Positions 20,594 to 32,711 are shown, counted from the stretch's first letter. The stretch: DNA of 64,000 nucleotides from Haemophilus haemolyticus (GCF_003352385.1 NZ_CP031243.1:1590501-1654500); one strand, 5' to 3'. Notes: generated by a model not told the origin, from the letters alone. Numbers and translations are program-made.

Positions 20594-21778
20594 CTAATCA
20601 TCGCGTAGGCGTGCTTGGCCCGCGCGAAGTAAACGGTTTTCGTGATCAATACGTAATAAAATGCCAATAGTCGCTGACATAATGATAATACTCGAACCAC
20701 CATAACTCACGAGTGGGAAGGTTAAACCTTTAGTCGGCAACATTCCAAGCGCCATACCTAAATTAACAAAGCCTTGGAAGAAAATCCAAAAGCCAATGCC
20801 TAACGCTAAAAATCCTCTAAAACGTTGTTCTAACATTAAAGATTCTTTACCAATCTTCAGGGCGCGAAAAACAAGTAAACCGAGCAAAATAACAACAATT
20901 AAAATGCCTATAAAGCCAAACTCTTCACCAATAATAGCCATGATAAAGTCAGTATGCGCTTCAGGTAAATAATCTAGTTTTTGAATTGAATTACCTAACC
21001 CTTCCCCCGTTATTTCACCACGACCAAATGCCATAAGAGAGTTCGTTAATTGGAAGCCTGTACCATAAGGGTCTTTAAATGGATCTAAAAAACCGGTGAA
21101 ACGTTTTAAACGATAAGAGGCAGAGATGATTAACCAAGCGCCAAGAATTACACCTGTTGCACCAAGCAAAATAAATTGGAAAAAGTGCGCGCCGACGATA
21201 AATAGCATACCGAAAGTAATAACAAACAGTACAACTGTACTTCCCATATCAGGCTGAACTAATAGGAACATCCCCATCACGCCCATCACAATAAAGGGTT
21301 TTATCGCACTAAATTTTCTACCTCGAACCTCATCATAACGACGAGTAAAATAGCTTGCCAAGAAACAAGTCAGTGCAAGCTTCGCAAATTCGGCTGGCTG
21401 AAAATTCAAAATTCCCAATGAAATCCAACGTTTAGCACCATTGACTGATGTACCGATAAATAATACAGCTATCAATAAAGCCACGGCTGCCCAGAAAATA
21501 TTTACATTCCATTTTTCCAACTTTTCAGTTGGAATATACAACATGGCATAACAAGTCGCTAAAGAAAGAAATACATAAAAAGCATCGCGTTTTGCAAAGT
21601 AAAAAGGATCATTAAATAAACGAGAGCTATAAGGAATAGATGCAGATGTTACCGAAACTAAACCAATTAAAAGCAAAATAACAAATAACCAAAATAGCGC
21701 ACGATCATACAGCAAACCTTGCGGTGTGATGCGTGTCCATTCATCGTAATTTTTTTTGATATTCTGTAAAAATTCCAT
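20594..21778 (-). CDS. ftsW: Septal peptidoglycan polymerase FtsW
   Basis: SEDS-family membrane glycosyltransferase that polymerises lipid II at the septum together with FtsI. The 394-residue protein has about ten membrane helices and the SEDS signature near its end ([25 protein letters not shown]). The family's catalytic Asp lies in the long periplasmic loop around [13 protein letters not shown]. It stands between murD and murG, as in E. coli. rodA in this window is its side-wall paralog. Confidence 0.96.
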   Translation of the reverse strand: MEFLQNIKKNYDEWTRITPQGLLYDRALFWLFVILLLIGLVSVTSASIPYSSRLFNDPFYFAKRDAFYVFLSLATCYAMLYIPTEKLEKWNVNIFWAAVALLIAVLFIGTSVNGAKRWISLGILNFQPAEFAKLALTCFLASYFTRRYDEVRGRKFSAIKPFIVMGVMGMFLLVQPDMGSTVVLFVITFGMLFIVGAHFFQFILLGATGVILGAWLIISASYRLKRFTGFLDPFKDPYGTGFQLTNSLMAFGRGEITGEGLGNSIQKLDYLPEAHTDFIMAIIGEEFGFIGILIVVILLGLLVFRALKIGKESLMLEQRFRGFLALGIGFWIFFQGFVNLGMALGMLPTKGLTFPLVSYGGSSIIIMSATIGILLRIDHENRLLRAGQARLRDD

Positions 21779-21800
21779 CTTATTTTTATTAATGACTAAA

Positions 21801-23114
21801 TTAGGCTGAATATTGCGCTAAACGAGTAAATTCTTCACCGCGCTTTTCAAAAGAGGCAAACTGATCGAGGCTTGCACAAGCTGGCGACAATAATACCATA
21901 TCTCCGTTTTGCAATGTTGGGCGTAAAAATTCTATCGCTTGTTCCATTGTATCGAACAAATAACTTTGCGATGAAAGCTTAGCGAGTTGCGCACCATCTC
22001 GACCAAAACAATAACAAATAATGTGTGGTTGATTAATTAAGTCAGCTAATTCCGAAAAATCAGCCCCTTTTCCATCACCACCTAACAACAAATGCAATTT
22101 GCCTTCCACATAAAGTCCTGCTAATGCGGCAACTGTACTCCCCACATTTGTTGCTTTAGAGTCATTAATCCAACGGATGCCATTAGCTTGATGCGCTAAT
22201 TGAAAACGATGATCTAATCCTTTGAAATGACGAAGTGCGGTACGAATTGAATCTAAATTAATACCGACAGCTTGTGCCAATGCCGTTGCTGCCAAAATGT
22301 TCATATAATTATGACGACCGACTAATGTGGCTTCTTCACAAGGCAAAATCACTTCATCTTTTGCCATTAAATATTGCTTGCCGTTTTCCGTTTTTAGCCA
22401 ATAATCTGCTGTATTTTCCGCAAAAAAAACGTTTTGTTTCGCTTGATTTTCACCTTCACCAAAAGTCAGCTTATCCTCATTATTCAAAACTCCGACCTCA
22501 GCATTGTGATAAATGCGTAATTTTGCTTGGCGATAATCTTCTAAATCCACATAGCGATCCATATGATCTTCAGTCACGTTCAAGACAGTTGCAGCGGCAG
22601 CTTTTAAGCTGTAAGTTGTTTCAAGCTGAAAACTAGACAGCTCTAATACATAAAGTTCACAATCTTCATTCAACAATGACAAAGCGGGAATCCCAATATT
22701 TCCCCCCATACCAACTTTCACGCCAGCAGCTTTCGCCATTTCATAAACTAAAGTAGTCACGGTACTTTTTCCATTTGAACCGGTAATCCCCACAATTGGC
22801 TTTGTCGCCGCGCGGCAGAATAATTCAATATCACCGATTACTTCTACGCCAGCTTTAAGTGCGGTTTGAATTTCAAGTGTTTTTACCGCAAGCCCTGGGC
22901 TAATAACAATAATATCGCTTTCAAGTAACCACTCCTGATTTAAACTACCAGTATGAAGAGGGATATTTTTAGGAAGTTTATCAACACCAGTAGGATTTTT
23001 TCGGGTATCAATCACACGAATATTAGCCTGTTGGGATAAAAGATAATCTACGCAAGAAAGACCTGTTTTGCCAAGCCCGATGATAGTAATATTTTTGTTT
23101 TGATAGGTGTTCAT
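21801..23114 (-). CDS. murD: UDP-N-acetylmuramoyl-L-alanine--D-glutamate ligase
   Basis: Second Mur ligase, adding D-Glu. The 437-residue protein has the N-domain [18 protein letters not shown], the ATP loop [15 protein letters not shown] near residue 110 and the Mur-ligase motif [22 protein letters not shown] near 300. Two perfect uptake sequences lie inside the gene (22233, 22857). It is separated from mraY by 121 bases that hold a terminator-like hairpin, unusual inside this tightly packed cluster. Confidence 0.97.
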   Translation of the reverse strand: MNTYQNKNITIIGLGKTGLSCVDYLLSQQANIRVIDTRKNPTGVDKLPKNIPLHTGSLNQEWLLESDIIVISPGLAVKTLEIQTALKAGVEVIGDIELFCRAATKPIVGITGSNGKSTVTTLVYEMAKAAGVKVGMGGNIGIPALSLLNEDCELYVLELSSFQLETTYSLKAAAATVLNVTEDHMDRYVDLEDYRQAKLRIYHNAEVGVLNNEDKLTFGEGENQAKQNVFFAENTADYWLKTENGKQYLMAKDEVILPCEEATLVGRHNYMNILAATALAQAVGINLDSIRTALRHFKGLDHRFQLAHQANGIRWINDSKATNVGSTVAALAGLYVEGKLHLLLGGDGKGADFSELADLINQPHIICYCFGRDGAQLAKLSSQSYLFDTMEQAIEFLRPTLQNGDMVLLSPACASLDQFASFEKRGEEFTRLAQYSA

Positions 23115-23185
23115 TTTTTTCTTCTTAAGTACTGTAAGTTTTAAACTATGTGACTGATGAGAATATAAATTTCTTTTACTAATGT

Positions 23186-23219
23186 AAAAAAGGTCGCCCT
23201 TTCAAAAACTGAAAGAGCG
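23186..23219 (-). terminator. Terminator-like hairpin inside the dcw cluster (mraY-murD)
   Basis: On the minus strand CGCTCTTTCA pairs with TGAAAGGGCG (one G-U) around the loop GTTTT, the stem extends by GG/CC after a bulge, and ACC plus six T follow. This is a good intrinsic terminator placed between two essential cell-wall genes. Confidence 0.7.
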
Positions 23220-23235
23220 AGCCTAGCTATATTTA

Positions 23236-24318
23236 TTAACGCAACTTCAAGGTGACCAATCCCATTAACACCAGCATTAAGGAAATAATCCAAAACCGAA
23301 TAATCACTCTTGGCTCAGGCCATCCCTTCAATTCAAAATGGTGGTGAATCGGTGCCATTCTAAAAATGCGTTGTTTACGTAACTTATAAGAGCCCACTTG
23401 CAAAATAACAGAGAGCGCTTCAACAACAAATACCCCGCCCATTATCACAAGCAAAAATTCCTGACGAACTAGAATCGCCACGACACCAAGCGCTCCGCCT
23501 AATGCAAGGGAACCTACATCGCCCATAAAGACTTGTGCGGGATAAGTATTGAACCATAAGAATCCTAACCCTGCTCCAACAATGGCTGTACAGAACACAA
23601 CCACTTCAGAACTGTATTTAATGTATGGGATGTGTAAGTATTCTGCGAAATTCACGTTACCTGTAGCCCAAGCAATTAAAGCAAACGCACCTGCAACAAG
23701 CGCAGTAGGCATAATCGCCAATCCATCCAAACCATCTGTTAAATTCACCGCATTACCGGTTCCAACAATCACAAAGTAAGACAACACAATATAGAACAAA
23801 CCTAATTGAGGCATAATGTCTTTAAAGAATGGAATCACTAAACGGGTTGCATCAGTGTCGTGGCCAAGCCAATAAAGCCAAAGGATTGCCACTAATGCCA
23901 CAACAGACATCCAGAAATATTTCCAACGAGCAATCAAACCATCTGTATTTTTACGGGTAATTTTACGGAAATCATCCACAAAACCAATTGCACCGTATCC
24001 AAATAATACAAATAAGCAGACCCAAATATAAGGATTAGCAAGATTTGCCCATAATAAAGTACTTACGCCAATAGAGAATAAAATCATCACACCGCCCATT
24101 GTGGGGGTGCCTTTTTTAGCAAAGTGACTTTCAGGACCATCATTTCGCACTTCTTGGCCAAATTTTAAAATCTGTAAACGCTTAATCACTTTTGGGCCAA
24201 TCCAAAGTGAGATAAAAAGTGCGGTTAATAATGCAAGAATTGCACGGACAGTAATATAAGAAATCGCATTAAACGCGGTTTCATAACGAACAAGATATTC
24301 AGCAAGCCAGACTAACAT
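23236..24318 (-). CDS. mraY: Lipid I synthase MraY
   Basis: Integral membrane enzyme (about ten helices) that moves phospho-MurNAc-pentapeptide from UDP to undecaprenyl phosphate. The 360-residue protein has the Mg-binding [14 protein letters not shown] near residue 110, [11 protein letters not shown] near 190, the [12 protein letters not shown] motif near 265 and [13 protein letters not shown] near 322. Its start overlaps the murF stop by seven bases. Confidence 0.97.
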   Translation of the reverse strand: MLVWLAEYLVRYETAFNAISYITVRAILALLTALFISLWIGPKVIKRLQILKFGQEVRNDGPESHFAKKGTPTMGGVMILFSIGVSTLLWANLANPYIWVCLFVLFGYGAIGFVDDFRKITRKNTDGLIARWKYFWMSVVALVAILWLYWLGHDTDATRLVIPFFKDIMPQLGLFYIVLSYFVIVGTGNAVNLTDGLDGLAIMPTALVAGAFALIAWATGNVNFAEYLHIPYIKYSSEVVVFCTAIVGAGLGFLWFNTYPAQVFMGDVGSLALGGALGVVAILVRQEFLLVIMGGVFVVEALSVILQVGSYKLRKQRIFRMAPIHHHFELKGWPEPRVIIRFWIISLMLVLMGLVTLKLR

Positions 24319-25685
24319 TTAATTTTATCCTTTAATGAATAGATCACATCTTCCATTTTCATTGAGCGCGAGCCTTTTCCTAGCACCACGACTTTATTAT
24401 TTTGTTGTAATTGGATTTCAATCAATGGTACAAGAAAATCAACCATCTCCACCTTATCAATAAAATGCTTACCCGAAACAACCTCAGAAATAACCGCACT
24501 TTCGTTGCCATAAGAACAAACTAAATCTAAATTTGCCGAATTAGCATGTTGTCCTACTTCACGATGAATAGCGAGAGAGTTTTCTCCTAACTCTTTCATA
24601 TCGCCGACACACAAAATACGGAAAGCATCATAACTTTTTAGGACATCAATGGCAGCACAGAGAGAATCTTTATTCGCATTATAAGTATCATCTAACAGCA
24701 ATAAATTAGGCGTTACTTGAATTGGGAATAAACGTCCTTTCACTTGTGAACGTTGTTCTAATCCAGATTTTACATCTGCAAGAGTGGCGCCGACATTCAT
24801 TGCAAGTGCGGTTGCTGCCAAAGCATTTTTTACATTATGTTCACCAAGGTAAGGTAAGATAATCTCAATTTCACCTTGTGGGGAAATAAGTGTAAAAGTG
24901 GAACCTTGATCAGTATGATGGATATTTTTTGCGGAATAATCTTTACCGTTGAAATATTGAATTTCATGTTCACCGATTTCTTTTTGCCAAACATTTAAAT
25001 GATTATGTTCTGCGTTAATAATCGCTACACCATTCAATGTTAAACCACGATAAATCTCACCTTTAGCTTGTGCAACGCCTTCTAAAGAACCAAAGCCTTC
25101 TAAATGCGCGGGCGCAATATTATTAATCAATGCGGCATCAGGTTGAGCTAATTTTGTGGTGTAATCAATTTCACCTTGATGATTTGCACCAAGTTCGATC
25201 ACTGCGAAACGATGTTTTTCTGTTAAACGAAGAAGGGTTAAAGGCACACCAATATCATTATTAAAATTACCATTGGTAAAAAGTACCACGTCTGAATCAC
25301 CAGCAGTATGTTGCAAAATACTTGCCGTCATTTCTTTCACCGTGGTTTTACCAGAAGACCCTGTCATCGCGACAGTACGCGGGTTAATTTTTTCACGTAA
25401 CCATTTTGCAAGTTCTCCCAAAGCAATACGAGTATCCTTAACCACCAGTTGTGGAACAGAAATGGAAGAATTTTCTTGCTGAACAACAACGGCTACCGCA
25501 CCTTGTGCTACCGCTTGTTCAAGATATTGGTGAGCATCAAACTTTTCACCTTTCAACGCAAAAAATAAACTATTTGATACGCTTTTTCGGGTATCTGTAT
25601 TAATTTCTTCAACTTGCACATTTTTATCGCCAATTAATTTAGCTTGAAGAATCTGTGCTAATTGTTCAGTAGAGAGTTTAATCAT
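24312..25685 (-). CDS. murF: UDP-N-acetylmuramoyl-tripeptide--D-alanyl-D-alanine ligase
   Basis: Last Mur ligase, adding the D-Ala-D-Ala made by DdlB. The 457-residue protein has the N-domain with NTDTRK near residues 29-34, the ATP loop [14 protein letters not shown] near 107, [10 protein letters not shown] near 165 and [10 protein letters not shown] near 332. Three perfect uptake sequences lie in or at its edge (24217 in mraY, 24493, 24804). It overlaps mraY by seven bases. Confidence 0.97.
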   Translation of the reverse strand: MIKLSTEQLAQILQAKLIGDKNVQVEEINTDTRKSVSNSLFFALKGEKFDAHQYLEQAVAQGAVAVVVQQENSSISVPQLVVKDTRIALGELAKWLREKINPRTVAMTGSSGKTTVKEMTASILQHTAGDSDVVLFTNGNFNNDIGVPLTLLRLTEKHRFAVIELGANHQGEIDYTTKLAQPDAALINNIAPAHLEGFGSLEGVAQAKGEIYRGLTLNGVAIINAEHNHLNVWQKEIGEHEIQYFNGKDYSAKNIHHTDQGSTFTLISPQGEIEIILPYLGEHNVKNALAATALAMNVGATLADVKSGLEQRSQVKGRLFPIQVTPNLLLLDDTYNANKDSLCAAIDVLKSYDAFRILCVGDMKELGENSLAIHREVGQHANSANLDLVCSYGNESAVISEVVSGKHFIDKVEMVDFLVPLIEIQLQQNNKVVVLGKGSRSMKMEDVIYSLKDKIKC

Positions 25686-25698
25686 AATTTAATTGTTA

Positions 25699-27165
25699 TT
25701 ATTTTAAAAAATCATGGGCAATTTCTTGGTCTGAAAAATGCACGATTTCAGTGCCAATAATTTGATAATTTTCATGGCCTTTGCCAGCAATTAAAATCAC
25801 ATCATTTTCAACCGCACTTTCAATCGCAAACTGAATGGCCTGTTCTCGATCGGGAATAATGCCGACTTTATCCATATTTTTAAAGCCAGCAACAATATCT
25901 GATTCAATTTGGCTTTGTGATTCTGTTCTAGGATTATCTTTTGTTACAATCACCTTTTCAGCAAACTGTTCTGCAACTTGTGCCATTAATGGACGTTTAC
26001 CTCTATCGCGGTCTCCACCACAGCCAAAAATACACCATAACTCACCTTGGCAATGTTCACGCGCTGCCATCAAGGCTTTTTCTAGTGCGTCAGGTGTATG
26101 CGCATAATCTACAATAACTGTTGGTTTATTTGGATATTGAATCATTTCCATTCTTCCACATACTCCTTTCAAAGATTTCGCCGTAGCGAGTAAATTTTCC
26201 AATGGGTAACCAAATGATAATAACGTGGTCATCACTAATAACAAATTGCTTACATTGAAAGCACCGATTAATGGACTATGCAATACGCCATTACCCCAGC
26301 TAGATTCAAAAGTAATATCAGCGCCTTTAGCGTGATAGTAGATATTTGTTGCCTTCATCCATTGACGTGAGTTTGATTGGAAATCAGCGCTCGTACTTAC
26401 CGCAATAGCATCAGGCAATTCACTTAACCATTGGCATCCAATCTCATCATCAGCATTAATCACTTTAATTTGCGTATCTAATTCGGTGAATAAGCGTTTT
26501 TTAGCGGAAGCATAATTTTCCATAGTCTGGTGATAATCTAGATGATCACGCGTTAAGTTCGTAAAAATCCCTGCTTTAAAACGCAGCGCCTCAACACGAT
26601 GTTGTGCCAAACCATGCGATGAAACTTCAATAGAGGCAAAATCTGCGCCAGCTTGCTTAAAACTGGAAAGTGATGATTGGATTTCTACTGCTGAGCCAGT
26701 TGTATTTTTGGCTTCGACAACTTGACCTAAAAGGCCATTGCCAATAGTCCCCATCACAGCCGCACGATGACCTAATAACTCCGCCCATTGCGCTAATAAT
26801 TGAGAAATAGTGGTTTTACCATTTGTCCCCGTGACACCAACAAGCGTTAATTTTTTAGAAGGCGAATCATAGAAAACATCCGCCAAAGATGAAAGATGAC
26901 GCGCAAGTTGATAATATTTAACTACTGGCACATTCTCGATAAACGCCACAGTTAAATGCTCGCTAGATAATTCTGTCTCAGAAACCACCGCACTCGCACC
27001 AGAATGAATAGCAGAATCAATAAATTGATTTCCATCCACCTGATGACCTTTTATCGCCACAAAAAGATCGCCAGCTTTAACTTTACGGCTATCTAACACC
27101 ATATTATGGAGTTCTATATCATTCTTTAATTCAGGCAAATTAAAAAGTGCGGTGAGTTTTTTCAT
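25699..27165 (-). CDS. murE: UDP-MurNAc-tripeptide ligase (meso-diaminopimelate adding)
   Basis: Third Mur ligase. The 488-residue protein has [12 protein letters not shown] near residue 24, the ATP loop [14 protein letters not shown] near 108 and the substrate-selecting loop DNPRTESQ near 408, where DNPR is the signature for meso-diaminopimelate rather than lysine, as expected in a Gram-negative. It overlaps no neighbour but is packed 9-13 bases from ftsI and murF. Confidence 0.97.
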   Translation of the reverse strand: MKKLTALFNLPELKNDIELHNMVLDSRKVKAGDLFVAIKGHQVDGNQFIDSAIHSGASAVVSETELSSEHLTVAFIENVPVVKYYQLARHLSSLADVFYDSPSKKLTLVGVTGTNGKTTISQLLAQWAELLGHRAAVMGTIGNGLLGQVVEAKNTTGSAVEIQSSLSSFKQAGADFASIEVSSHGLAQHRVEALRFKAGIFTNLTRDHLDYHQTMENYASAKKRLFTELDTQIKVINADDEIGCQWLSELPDAIAVSTSADFQSNSRQWMKATNIYYHAKGADITFESSWGNGVLHSPLIGAFNVSNLLLVMTTLLSFGYPLENLLATAKSLKGVCGRMEMIQYPNKPTVIVDYAHTPDALEKALMAAREHCQGELWCIFGCGGDRDRGKRPLMAQVAEQFAEKVIVTKDNPRTESQSQIESDIVAGFKNMDKVGIIPDREQAIQFAIESAVENDVILIAGKGHENYQIIGTEIVHFSDQEIAHDFLK

Positions 27166-27174
27166 AATTTTTCC

Positions 27175-29007
27175 TTAATTCACTTTTTGATTCTTGTGAT
27201 CACCAACATACACTATACGTTTTGCGCTCTTTGTTGCTGTTTTTTCAGCAGGTTCAGCATCTTGCGGAATAGCATTTGCACGTAACGCATAACCCATAAT
27301 GCTAGAGAATACAGGGGCAGAAACCGCACCACCATAATATTCGCCTGCTTTTGGATCATTGATCAAAATCACTAAAGCATAACGAGGGTCACTAATTGGT
27401 GCAATACCCGCAGTAAATGCCACATATTTCTTTACATAATGTCCATTTTCAATCTTACGTGCCGTACCCGTTTTCACGCCGACGCGGTAGCCTTCCACCA
27501 TTGCGCGTTTATTTTTAATTGCGACTTTCTCTAAAATTCCCACAATATCTTTAGTTATTTTTTCAGAGAAAACCCGTTTCCCAATAACTGGCGGATCAAC
27601 TTTAGTGATAGAAAGCGGGCGATAAACACCGAAACTACCAAGGGTTGCATAGGCACGAGCAACTTGTAAAGGTGTCGCAGTAATACCGTAACCATAAGCG
27701 ACTGTTGCACGTTCAATATCTGCCCAGCGTTTACGGTTTGCGTTCAAAATCCCAACTTGTTCACCGATCAAGCCTAAATCTGTCGGTTTACTTAAACCTG
27801 CATTTTGATAAGTTTCCATCAATGCACTAGGTGGCATACGCAATGCAAGGCGACTCACACCACGGTTACTAGAATTAATTAAAATCTCATCTAAAGTTTG
27901 TTGTGCGCGAGGTGCAACGTCCACAATTTCTTTGCCACTCACGGTGAATGATCCCGTGTTGATAATTTCATCGCGGCGCACTACTCCGCGTTGAAGTGCG
28001 GTTAAAACTACGAAAGGTTTTACAGTAGAACCTGGCTCAAACGTATCGGTGATTGCACGGTTACGCATTAATTCTGATTTCACACCGACACGGTTGTTTG
28101 GATTGTAAGATGGTGCAGTAGCCATAGCCAATACTTCACCAGTTCGAACATCGACTAATACCGCAGTGCCAGACTCGGCATTATTATCAGACACCGCCTT
28201 TTTAATCTCACGATATACCATGGATTGTAATTTTTCATCGATACTTAAGGTGACATCTTGCGCATCATATTTTTTCTCATCCGCAATATGTTCAACAATA
28301 TTTCCGCGTTTATCTTTACGAACAGTACGTGAACCATCTTTACCCACAAGCATGGAATTAAAGCTTTTCTCAATGCCCTCAATACCGTTTCCATCAATAT
28401 CGGTATAACCCACCACATGCGCAGCTTCTTCTACGCGAGGATAAAAACGACGATGCTCAGTTTCTAAATTAATACCTTTAATCTTAAGTTTACGAATATA
28501 ATCTGCTTTGTTAGATTCTACTTGACGGGCCAAATACAAATAACCAGATTTGGAATTCTTCTCGATTTTTTTCACCAAATCATTTTCGCTCATCCCCAAC
28601 TCTTGAGCCAAAGCAGTAACCCGTTCTTTATCTGCAAGTGCATTTTCTTTTAACATGGTTTTCGGATCTGCAACCACAGCATTCATCGGTACACTTACAG
28701 ATAAAAGCTGACCATTACGATCTAAAATTGAACCACGCACAGATAACACTTCATCTTTACGCAAAGAACGTTTATCAGCCTCTCCAGATAAGGTACTCGA
28801 ATCAACAGACTGCACATAAGCCGCACGAGCAATTAAAGCACATAAACCAGCCAAAATAAAAAAAGCAGAAACTCCATAACGAACACGCATAAAACATTTT
28901 TCAAACACAATTTTCTGTTTGTTATGTTTTACGGTTTCAGGTGCGGTCAATTTTCTAATTGTTTTTTTTGCTTTACCTGATTTACGAGAAGAATTGAACT
29001 TAACCAT
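27175..29007 (-). CDS. ftsI: Septal transpeptidase FtsI (PBP3)
   Basis: Class B penicillin-binding protein that cross-links septal peptidoglycan; target of many beta-lactams. The 610-residue protein has a basic cytoplasmic tail, one membrane helix (about residues 43-63) and the transpeptidase motifs STVK (after [10 protein letters not shown]), SSN ([11 protein letters not shown]) and KTG ([10 protein letters not shown]). In H. influenzae, ampicillin resistance without beta-lactamase arises from changes near the KTG motif such as N526K or R517H; the region reads ENGHYVKKY after KTG here and I did not assign resistance from it. Confidence 0.97.
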   Translation of the reverse strand: MVKFNSSRKSGKAKKTIRKLTAPETVKHNKQKIVFEKCFMRVRYGVSAFFILAGLCALIARAAYVQSVDSSTLSGEADKRSLRKDEVLSVRGSILDRNGQLLSVSVPMNAVVADPKTMLKENALADKERVTALAQELGMSENDLVKKIEKNSKSGYLYLARQVESNKADYIRKLKIKGINLETEHRRFYPRVEEAAHVVGYTDIDGNGIEGIEKSFNSMLVGKDGSRTVRKDKRGNIVEHIADEKKYDAQDVTLSIDEKLQSMVYREIKKAVSDNNAESGTAVLVDVRTGEVLAMATAPSYNPNNRVGVKSELMRNRAITDTFEPGSTVKPFVVLTALQRGVVRRDEIINTGSFTVSGKEIVDVAPRAQQTLDEILINSSNRGVSRLALRMPPSALMETYQNAGLSKPTDLGLIGEQVGILNANRKRWADIERATVAYGYGITATPLQVARAYATLGSFGVYRPLSITKVDPPVIGKRVFSEKITKDIVGILEKVAIKNKRAMVEGYRVGVKTGTARKIENGHYVKKYVAFTAGIAPISDPRYALVILINDPKAGEYYGGAVSAPVFSSIMGYALRANAIPQDAEPAEKTATKSAKRIVYVGDHKNQKVN

Positions 29008-29019
29008 CTTTTCTACCTA

Positions 29020-29343
29020 TTATTCTCTAATTTCAACTTCTTGTTCTGGGGATAATGTTTTCATTTTTAAGGTGCCAACAGCAATAGACTCTACTCTAGT
29101 ACTATCTCCCTCTGTTGCTTCTTGTACTTGCAAATTTCGATATTCACTTTCAAGCGCTTGGCGCTGCAAAACCAATTGACCATTTTCAGAAATTAATCGA
29201 CGAGTCTGATGAGTTACCCAAATCACGCCCATTGATGAAATCAAAATCGCCACCAATAACAACACAATTAATTTATTTGAAGAAAATAGATCTTCGACCA
29301 AAATCTGCTGTAACGGATAACGAGGTTTATTATTTTCAGACAT
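29020..29343 (-). CDS. ftsL: Cell division protein FtsL
   Basis: Small bitopic membrane protein that forms the FtsQLB complex with FtsQ and FtsB. The 107-residue protein has a short cytoplasmic tail, one membrane helix (about residues 24-43, [19 protein letters not shown]) and a periplasmic coiled coil ([18 protein letters not shown]). I chose the ATG two bases after the rsmH stop; a GTG one codon earlier would overlap that stop. Confidence 0.92.
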   Translation of the reverse strand: MSENNKPRYPLQQILVEDLFSSNKLIVLLLVAILISSMGVIWVTHQTRRLISENGQLVLQRQALESEYRNLQVQEATEGDSTRVESIAVGTLKMKTLSPEQEVEIRE

Positions 29344-29345
29344 CA

Positions 29346-30311
29346 CTAAATTCTCTCCGCTACACGCAATACCGCACTTCTTGAACGAGGATTTGCTTGA
29401 ATTTCTGCATCACTTGGTTGAATTGCTTTACCTATAGTTTTTAATTTTTGATTACGTTGAATTTGGTCTTCTCGCAGTGGTAAACCTTTAGGGATATCCT
29501 CACCTTTACTTTGTTTTTTCATAAAATGTTTCACCATTCTATCTTCTAAAGAATGGAAACTAATGATTGATAAACGCCCTTCTGGCGCTAGCATGTCTAA
29601 AGCAGAATTAAGTACACTTTCCAATTCATCTAATTCTGCATTGATGAAAATACGAATAGCTTGGAAACTGCGAGTCGCAGGATGTTTATGTTTATCTTTG
29701 AAAGGTACCGCTTGTGAAATAAGCTCAGCTAATTGACTAGTTCGCGATAAAAATTCTGTGCCATTTTTAGCCGCACTTTTGTTGTAACCAACAATGGCAG
29801 TGGCAATACGTTTAGCAAAACGTTCTTCGCCAAAAGTTTTCAAAACCCAGGTTAAATCCTCAACCGATACTTGTTTTAACCATTCTTCTGCTGATAAACC
29901 TTGAGTCGTGTCCATGCGCATATCAAGCGGGCCATCTTTCATAAAACTAAAACCACGCTCTGCTTCATCAAGCTGTGGGGATGACACACCAAGATCAAGC
30001 AAAATACCGTCAATTTTGCCCACTAAATTTAATTTTTCACAAATTTCAGGAATATGGGAAAAGCTGTTGTGTTCAATCTGAAAACGTGAATCTTGAATTT
30101 TTTGAGCTTCAGCAATGGCTCTAGGATCACGGTCAACGCCAATGAGACGACCATTTGAGGATAATTTAGAAAGGATTAAGCGAGAATGACCACCACGGCC
30201 AAAAGTACCGTCAATATAAATTCCATTTTCCTTCAATACCAAGCCATTCACGGCTTCGTGAAGTAAAACTGTGATATGTTCAGGTGAAGAAAAGGAATTT
30301 TCGGTATCCAT
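29346..30311 (-). CDS. rsmH: 16S rRNA m4C1402 methyltransferase RsmH (MraW)
   Basis: SAM-dependent enzyme that N4-methylates C1402 in the ribosomal P site. The 321-residue protein has the SAM-binding [16 protein letters not shown] near residue 32, [22 protein letters not shown] near 102-123 and the C-terminal [13 protein letters not shown] near 262. Second gene of the dcw cluster; a perfect uptake sequence (29371) lies near its 3-prime end. Confidence 0.97.
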   Translation of the reverse strand: MDTENSFSSPEHITVLLHEAVNGLVLKENGIYIDGTFGRGGHSRLILSKLSSNGRLIGVDRDPRAIAEAQKIQDSRFQIEHNSFSHIPEICEKLNLVGKIDGILLDLGVSSPQLDEAERGFSFMKDGPLDMRMDTTQGLSAEEWLKQVSVEDLTWVLKTFGEERFAKRIATAIVGYNKSAAKNGTEFLSRTSQLAELISQAVPFKDKHKHPATRSFQAIRIFINAELDELESVLNSALDMLAPEGRLSIISFHSLEDRMVKHFMKKQSKGEDIPKGLPLREDQIQRNQKLKTIGKAIQPSDAEIQANPRSRSAVLRVAERI

Positions 30312-30348
30312 AAATACAATATAAAAGTAAAAAACGGTGAATCATTTT

Positions 30349-30804
30349 CTATAATGAGAAATCTTTCAAAGCCTCAGACGCAAAGTCTGTACTTGAACCA
30401 ATTTCCATATCTTCTTCAATTTGGGCATGCCATTCTACAGCACTCCAAATTTCAAATTTATTAAGTTGTCCTACCAACATTAAACCTTTTTCTAATTTTG
30501 CATGTTGACGTAATGGCCCACTAAGCAAAATACGGCCCTGAGCATCCATCTCACATTCAGTGGCGTGGCCAAGCATTACTCGTTGCAAACGGCGTTGGGT
30601 AGGATCAAAGTTAGAAAGTGCGAGAAGTTTTTGTTCGATTTTTTCCCATTCATCAAGGGGATAAAGTAAAAGGCAGGGTTGACGGATATCCACAGTGCAA
30701 ACCATTTGCCCTTGATTCTTTTCAAGAATTTCAGAGCGATAGCGGGTTGGGATCGCTACGCGTCCCTTAGAATCTAAATTAACCGCTGTTGCACCACGAA
30801 ACAT
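30349..30804 (-). CDS. mraZ: Transcriptional regulator MraZ
   Basis: DNA-binding repressor of the dcw promoter, forming a ring of AbrB-like domains. The 151-residue protein has two MraZ repeats: the first with [15 protein letters not shown] (residues 10-24), the second with [13 protein letters not shown] (near 83-95). It is the first gene of the cluster, 37 bases before rsmH. Three MraZ-type boxes stand in its own upstream region, so autoregulation is likely. Confidence 0.96.
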   Translation of the reverse strand: MFRGATAVNLDSKGRVAIPTRYRSEILEKNQGQMVCTVDIRQPCLLLYPLDEWEKIEQKLLALSNFDPTQRRLQRVMLGHATECEMDAQGRILLSGPLRQHAKLEKGLMLVGQLNKFEIWSAVEWHAQIEEDMEIGSSTDFASEALKDFSL

Positions 30805-30852
30805 ATTACGCCTTAAAAATTGAACTTATTTTGAGAAATTTTTCTAAAAATC

Positions 30853-30877
30853 CCCACAAAACACCACTTTTCTCCAC
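30853..30877 (-). promoter_or_regulatory. MraZ operator: three 10-bp spaced boxes
   Basis: On the minus strand GTGGA (30873-30877), GTGGT (30863-30867) and GTGGG (30853-30857) repeat with an exact 10-base period. E. coli MraZ binds three TGGGN repeats separated by five bases; this is the same layout with looser sequence. The boxes lie just downstream of the likely -10. Confidence 0.7.
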
Positions 30878-30889
30878 ATCTGCCGTAAG

Positions 30890-30916
30890 TTTATAATTTG
30901 TTTGATTAAGTTGCAA
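30890..30916 (-). promoter_or_regulatory. Probable dcw promoter upstream of mraZ
   Basis: Minus strand: -35 TTGCAA (30911-30916) and -10 TATAAA (30890-30895). The 15-base spacer is shorter than ideal, so the exact hexamers are uncertain. The predicted start falls just before the three MraZ boxes. Confidence 0.45.
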
Positions 30917-30954
30917 GCGATTAACCCTGAAACAACCCTATTTTTTATCAAAAT

Positions 30955-30992
30955 AAAAGCCGTTTGAGAAAATATCCCAAACGGCTTTTTTT
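30955..30992. terminator. Bidirectional terminator between cstA and mraZ
   Basis: AAAAGCCGTTTG and CAAACGGCTTTT are perfectly complementary with a 10-base loop, A-run on one side and T-run on the other. It follows the cstA-like gene by 18 bases on the minus strand and insulates the dcw promoter from it. Confidence 0.85.
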
Positions 30993-31009
30993 AAACCAAA
31001 TTATCTTGA

Positions 31010-32596
31010 TTAATTATTCACATACGCTTCTTCATCACGCTCACCTAATGGCTTAAGCATAGCGAAGAATAACACGATACAAACAATTGTTGTTGCAAAA
31101 CCAAGATAAACTGAAAGTTGATAATCTAAACCGAAACCGATTTTGTTGTAGAACAAGTAAGTTGCACATACTGTTGTAATAAACCAAGCCGGAATAGACG
31201 CAACCCAGTGGAATTTATGGTAGCGATATAAGTATGCTGCTGCAGTCCATAACATTACCATTGCAGTCATTTGGTTTGCCCAAGTGAAGTAACGCCATAA
31301 TACGCTAAAGTCAATGGTTGAAACGAAATAGCCTAATACGAATAGTGGTACAGCAATTAATAAACGTTTAGGTAATGAACGTTGGTCGATATGGAAAATT
31401 TCCGCTAATTGTAAACGAGCAGCACGGAATGCGGTATCACCAGAAGTAATAGGTAAAACCACCACACCTAACACTGCAAAAATACCACCGATAAAACCTA
31501 AGAAGTGTAATGAACTGTCATATACAACTTTAGATGGTGAACCTGCTGCAATTGCATCTTGTAACGCTTGTGGGTTTTCATAGAATGCAAGACCAACCAT
31601 ACACCAGATTAACGCAATTACACCTTCAGCAATCATTGCACCGTAAAAGATAAAACGGCCTTCTTTTTCATTTTCAGCACAACGCGCCATTAAAGGAGTT
31701 TGAGTTGCATGGAAACCAGATAATGCACCACAAGAAATAGTTAAGAACAATAATGGCCAAATTGGAACATCACCTTTCACTTGGAAGTTTTGCGTGAATT
31801 TCTCTAAAGTTAAACCTTGACCATCTACATTGATAGTACGGAAGAACTCAATAGGATCAACAGCACTAAAGTGTGCAGAAACTAAGCCATACACCATACC
31901 CATAGACATAAATAGCAACAACGCGCCAAAGAGCGGATAGATTCGACCGATAATTTTGTCGATCGGTAATAAAGTCGCAAGAATATAGTAAGCAAAAATA
32001 ATAATAGTCCAAACTGCAACAACAGTTGCTTTATCCATTCCCCATACTTTGATACCACCGGCTTCAACTGCATGATGAACAGCTTCAGCATCACCTAATT
32101 GTAACGCGCCTTGAGATGCGCCCAATAAGTCCATGGTAATCGTACCCATTAATTGAGCTGGGCTTGATACAAATACAACACCTACTAATAATAAAAGTAC
32201 AAGTGCTAATGTGTTAATAAATACTTTTACAGGACGACCTAAGAATTTACCGGCTAAATGAGGCATAGTTGCACCGCCATGACGGATACTTAACATACCA
32301 CAGAAATAGTCATGCACTGCACCGGCAAAAATACAACCGATTACAATCCAAAGCATTGCCACTGGTCCGTATAACGCACCAAGAATCGGACCAAAAATAG
32401 GACCAGTTCCAGCAATGTTTAATAATTGAATTAACCAAATTTTGGTTTTTGACATTGGCATATAATCCACGCCATCATTTACCTGGTAAGCAGGGGTCTG
32501 ACGTTGTGGATTAATCACAAAGATTTTTTCGATAATTTTTCCATAAACAAAGTAACCAAGAATCAAAATGGCTACACAAAAGAAAAACCATAACAT
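31010..32596 (-). CDS. CstA/BtsT-family carbon starvation transporter (pyruvate or peptide)
   Basis: Inner-membrane transporter of the CstA family; E. coli CstA and BtsT take up pyruvate and have been linked to peptide use in starvation. The 528-residue protein has about 14-16 hydrophobic helices and the conserved N-terminal block AGTGPIFGPILGALYGP near residue 63. It is shorter than E. coli CstA (about 700) and lacks most of the C-terminal part. I moved the start from an upstream TTG to the ATG giving MLWFFFCV, which has GAGGAG seven bases before it. A perfect CRP site upstream fits carbon-starvation control. Substrate is not known. Confidence 0.88.
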   Translation of the reverse strand: MLWFFFCVAILILGYFVYGKIIEKIFVINPQRQTPAYQVNDGVDYMPMSKTKIWLIQLLNIAGTGPIFGPILGALYGPVAMLWIVIGCIFAGAVHDYFCGMLSIRHGGATMPHLAGKFLGRPVKVFINTLALVLLLLVGVVFVSSPAQLMGTITMDLLGASQGALQLGDAEAVHHAVEAGGIKVWGMDKATVVAVWTIIIFAYYILATLLPIDKIIGRIYPLFGALLLFMSMGMVYGLVSAHFSAVDPIEFFRTINVDGQGLTLEKFTQNFQVKGDVPIWPLLFLTISCGALSGFHATQTPLMARCAENEKEGRFIFYGAMIAEGVIALIWCMVGLAFYENPQALQDAIAAGSPSKVVYDSSLHFLGFIGGIFAVLGVVVLPITSGDTAFRAARLQLAEIFHIDQRSLPKRLLIAVPLFVLGYFVSTIDFSVLWRYFTWANQMTAMVMLWTAAAYLYRYHKFHWVASIPAWFITTVCATYLFYNKIGFGLDYQLSVYLGFATTIVCIVLFFAMLKPLGERDEEAYVNN

Positions 32597-32711
32597 AGAA
32601 AGGCTCCTCAAAAGATAAAAGAAAGTATTTAGTAGATGCCCTAAACAAGCCGCAGTATTCTATTTCAAATTGTTCTAAATCAAAAATTGAATTTAAAGAT
32701 TTTTATAGATT

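Noticed and set aside
32597..32611. TTG start for the cstA-like gene, five codons upstream
   Set aside because: The GAGGAG ribosome site lies within that extension, seven bases before the ATG at 32596, so the ATG is the start.
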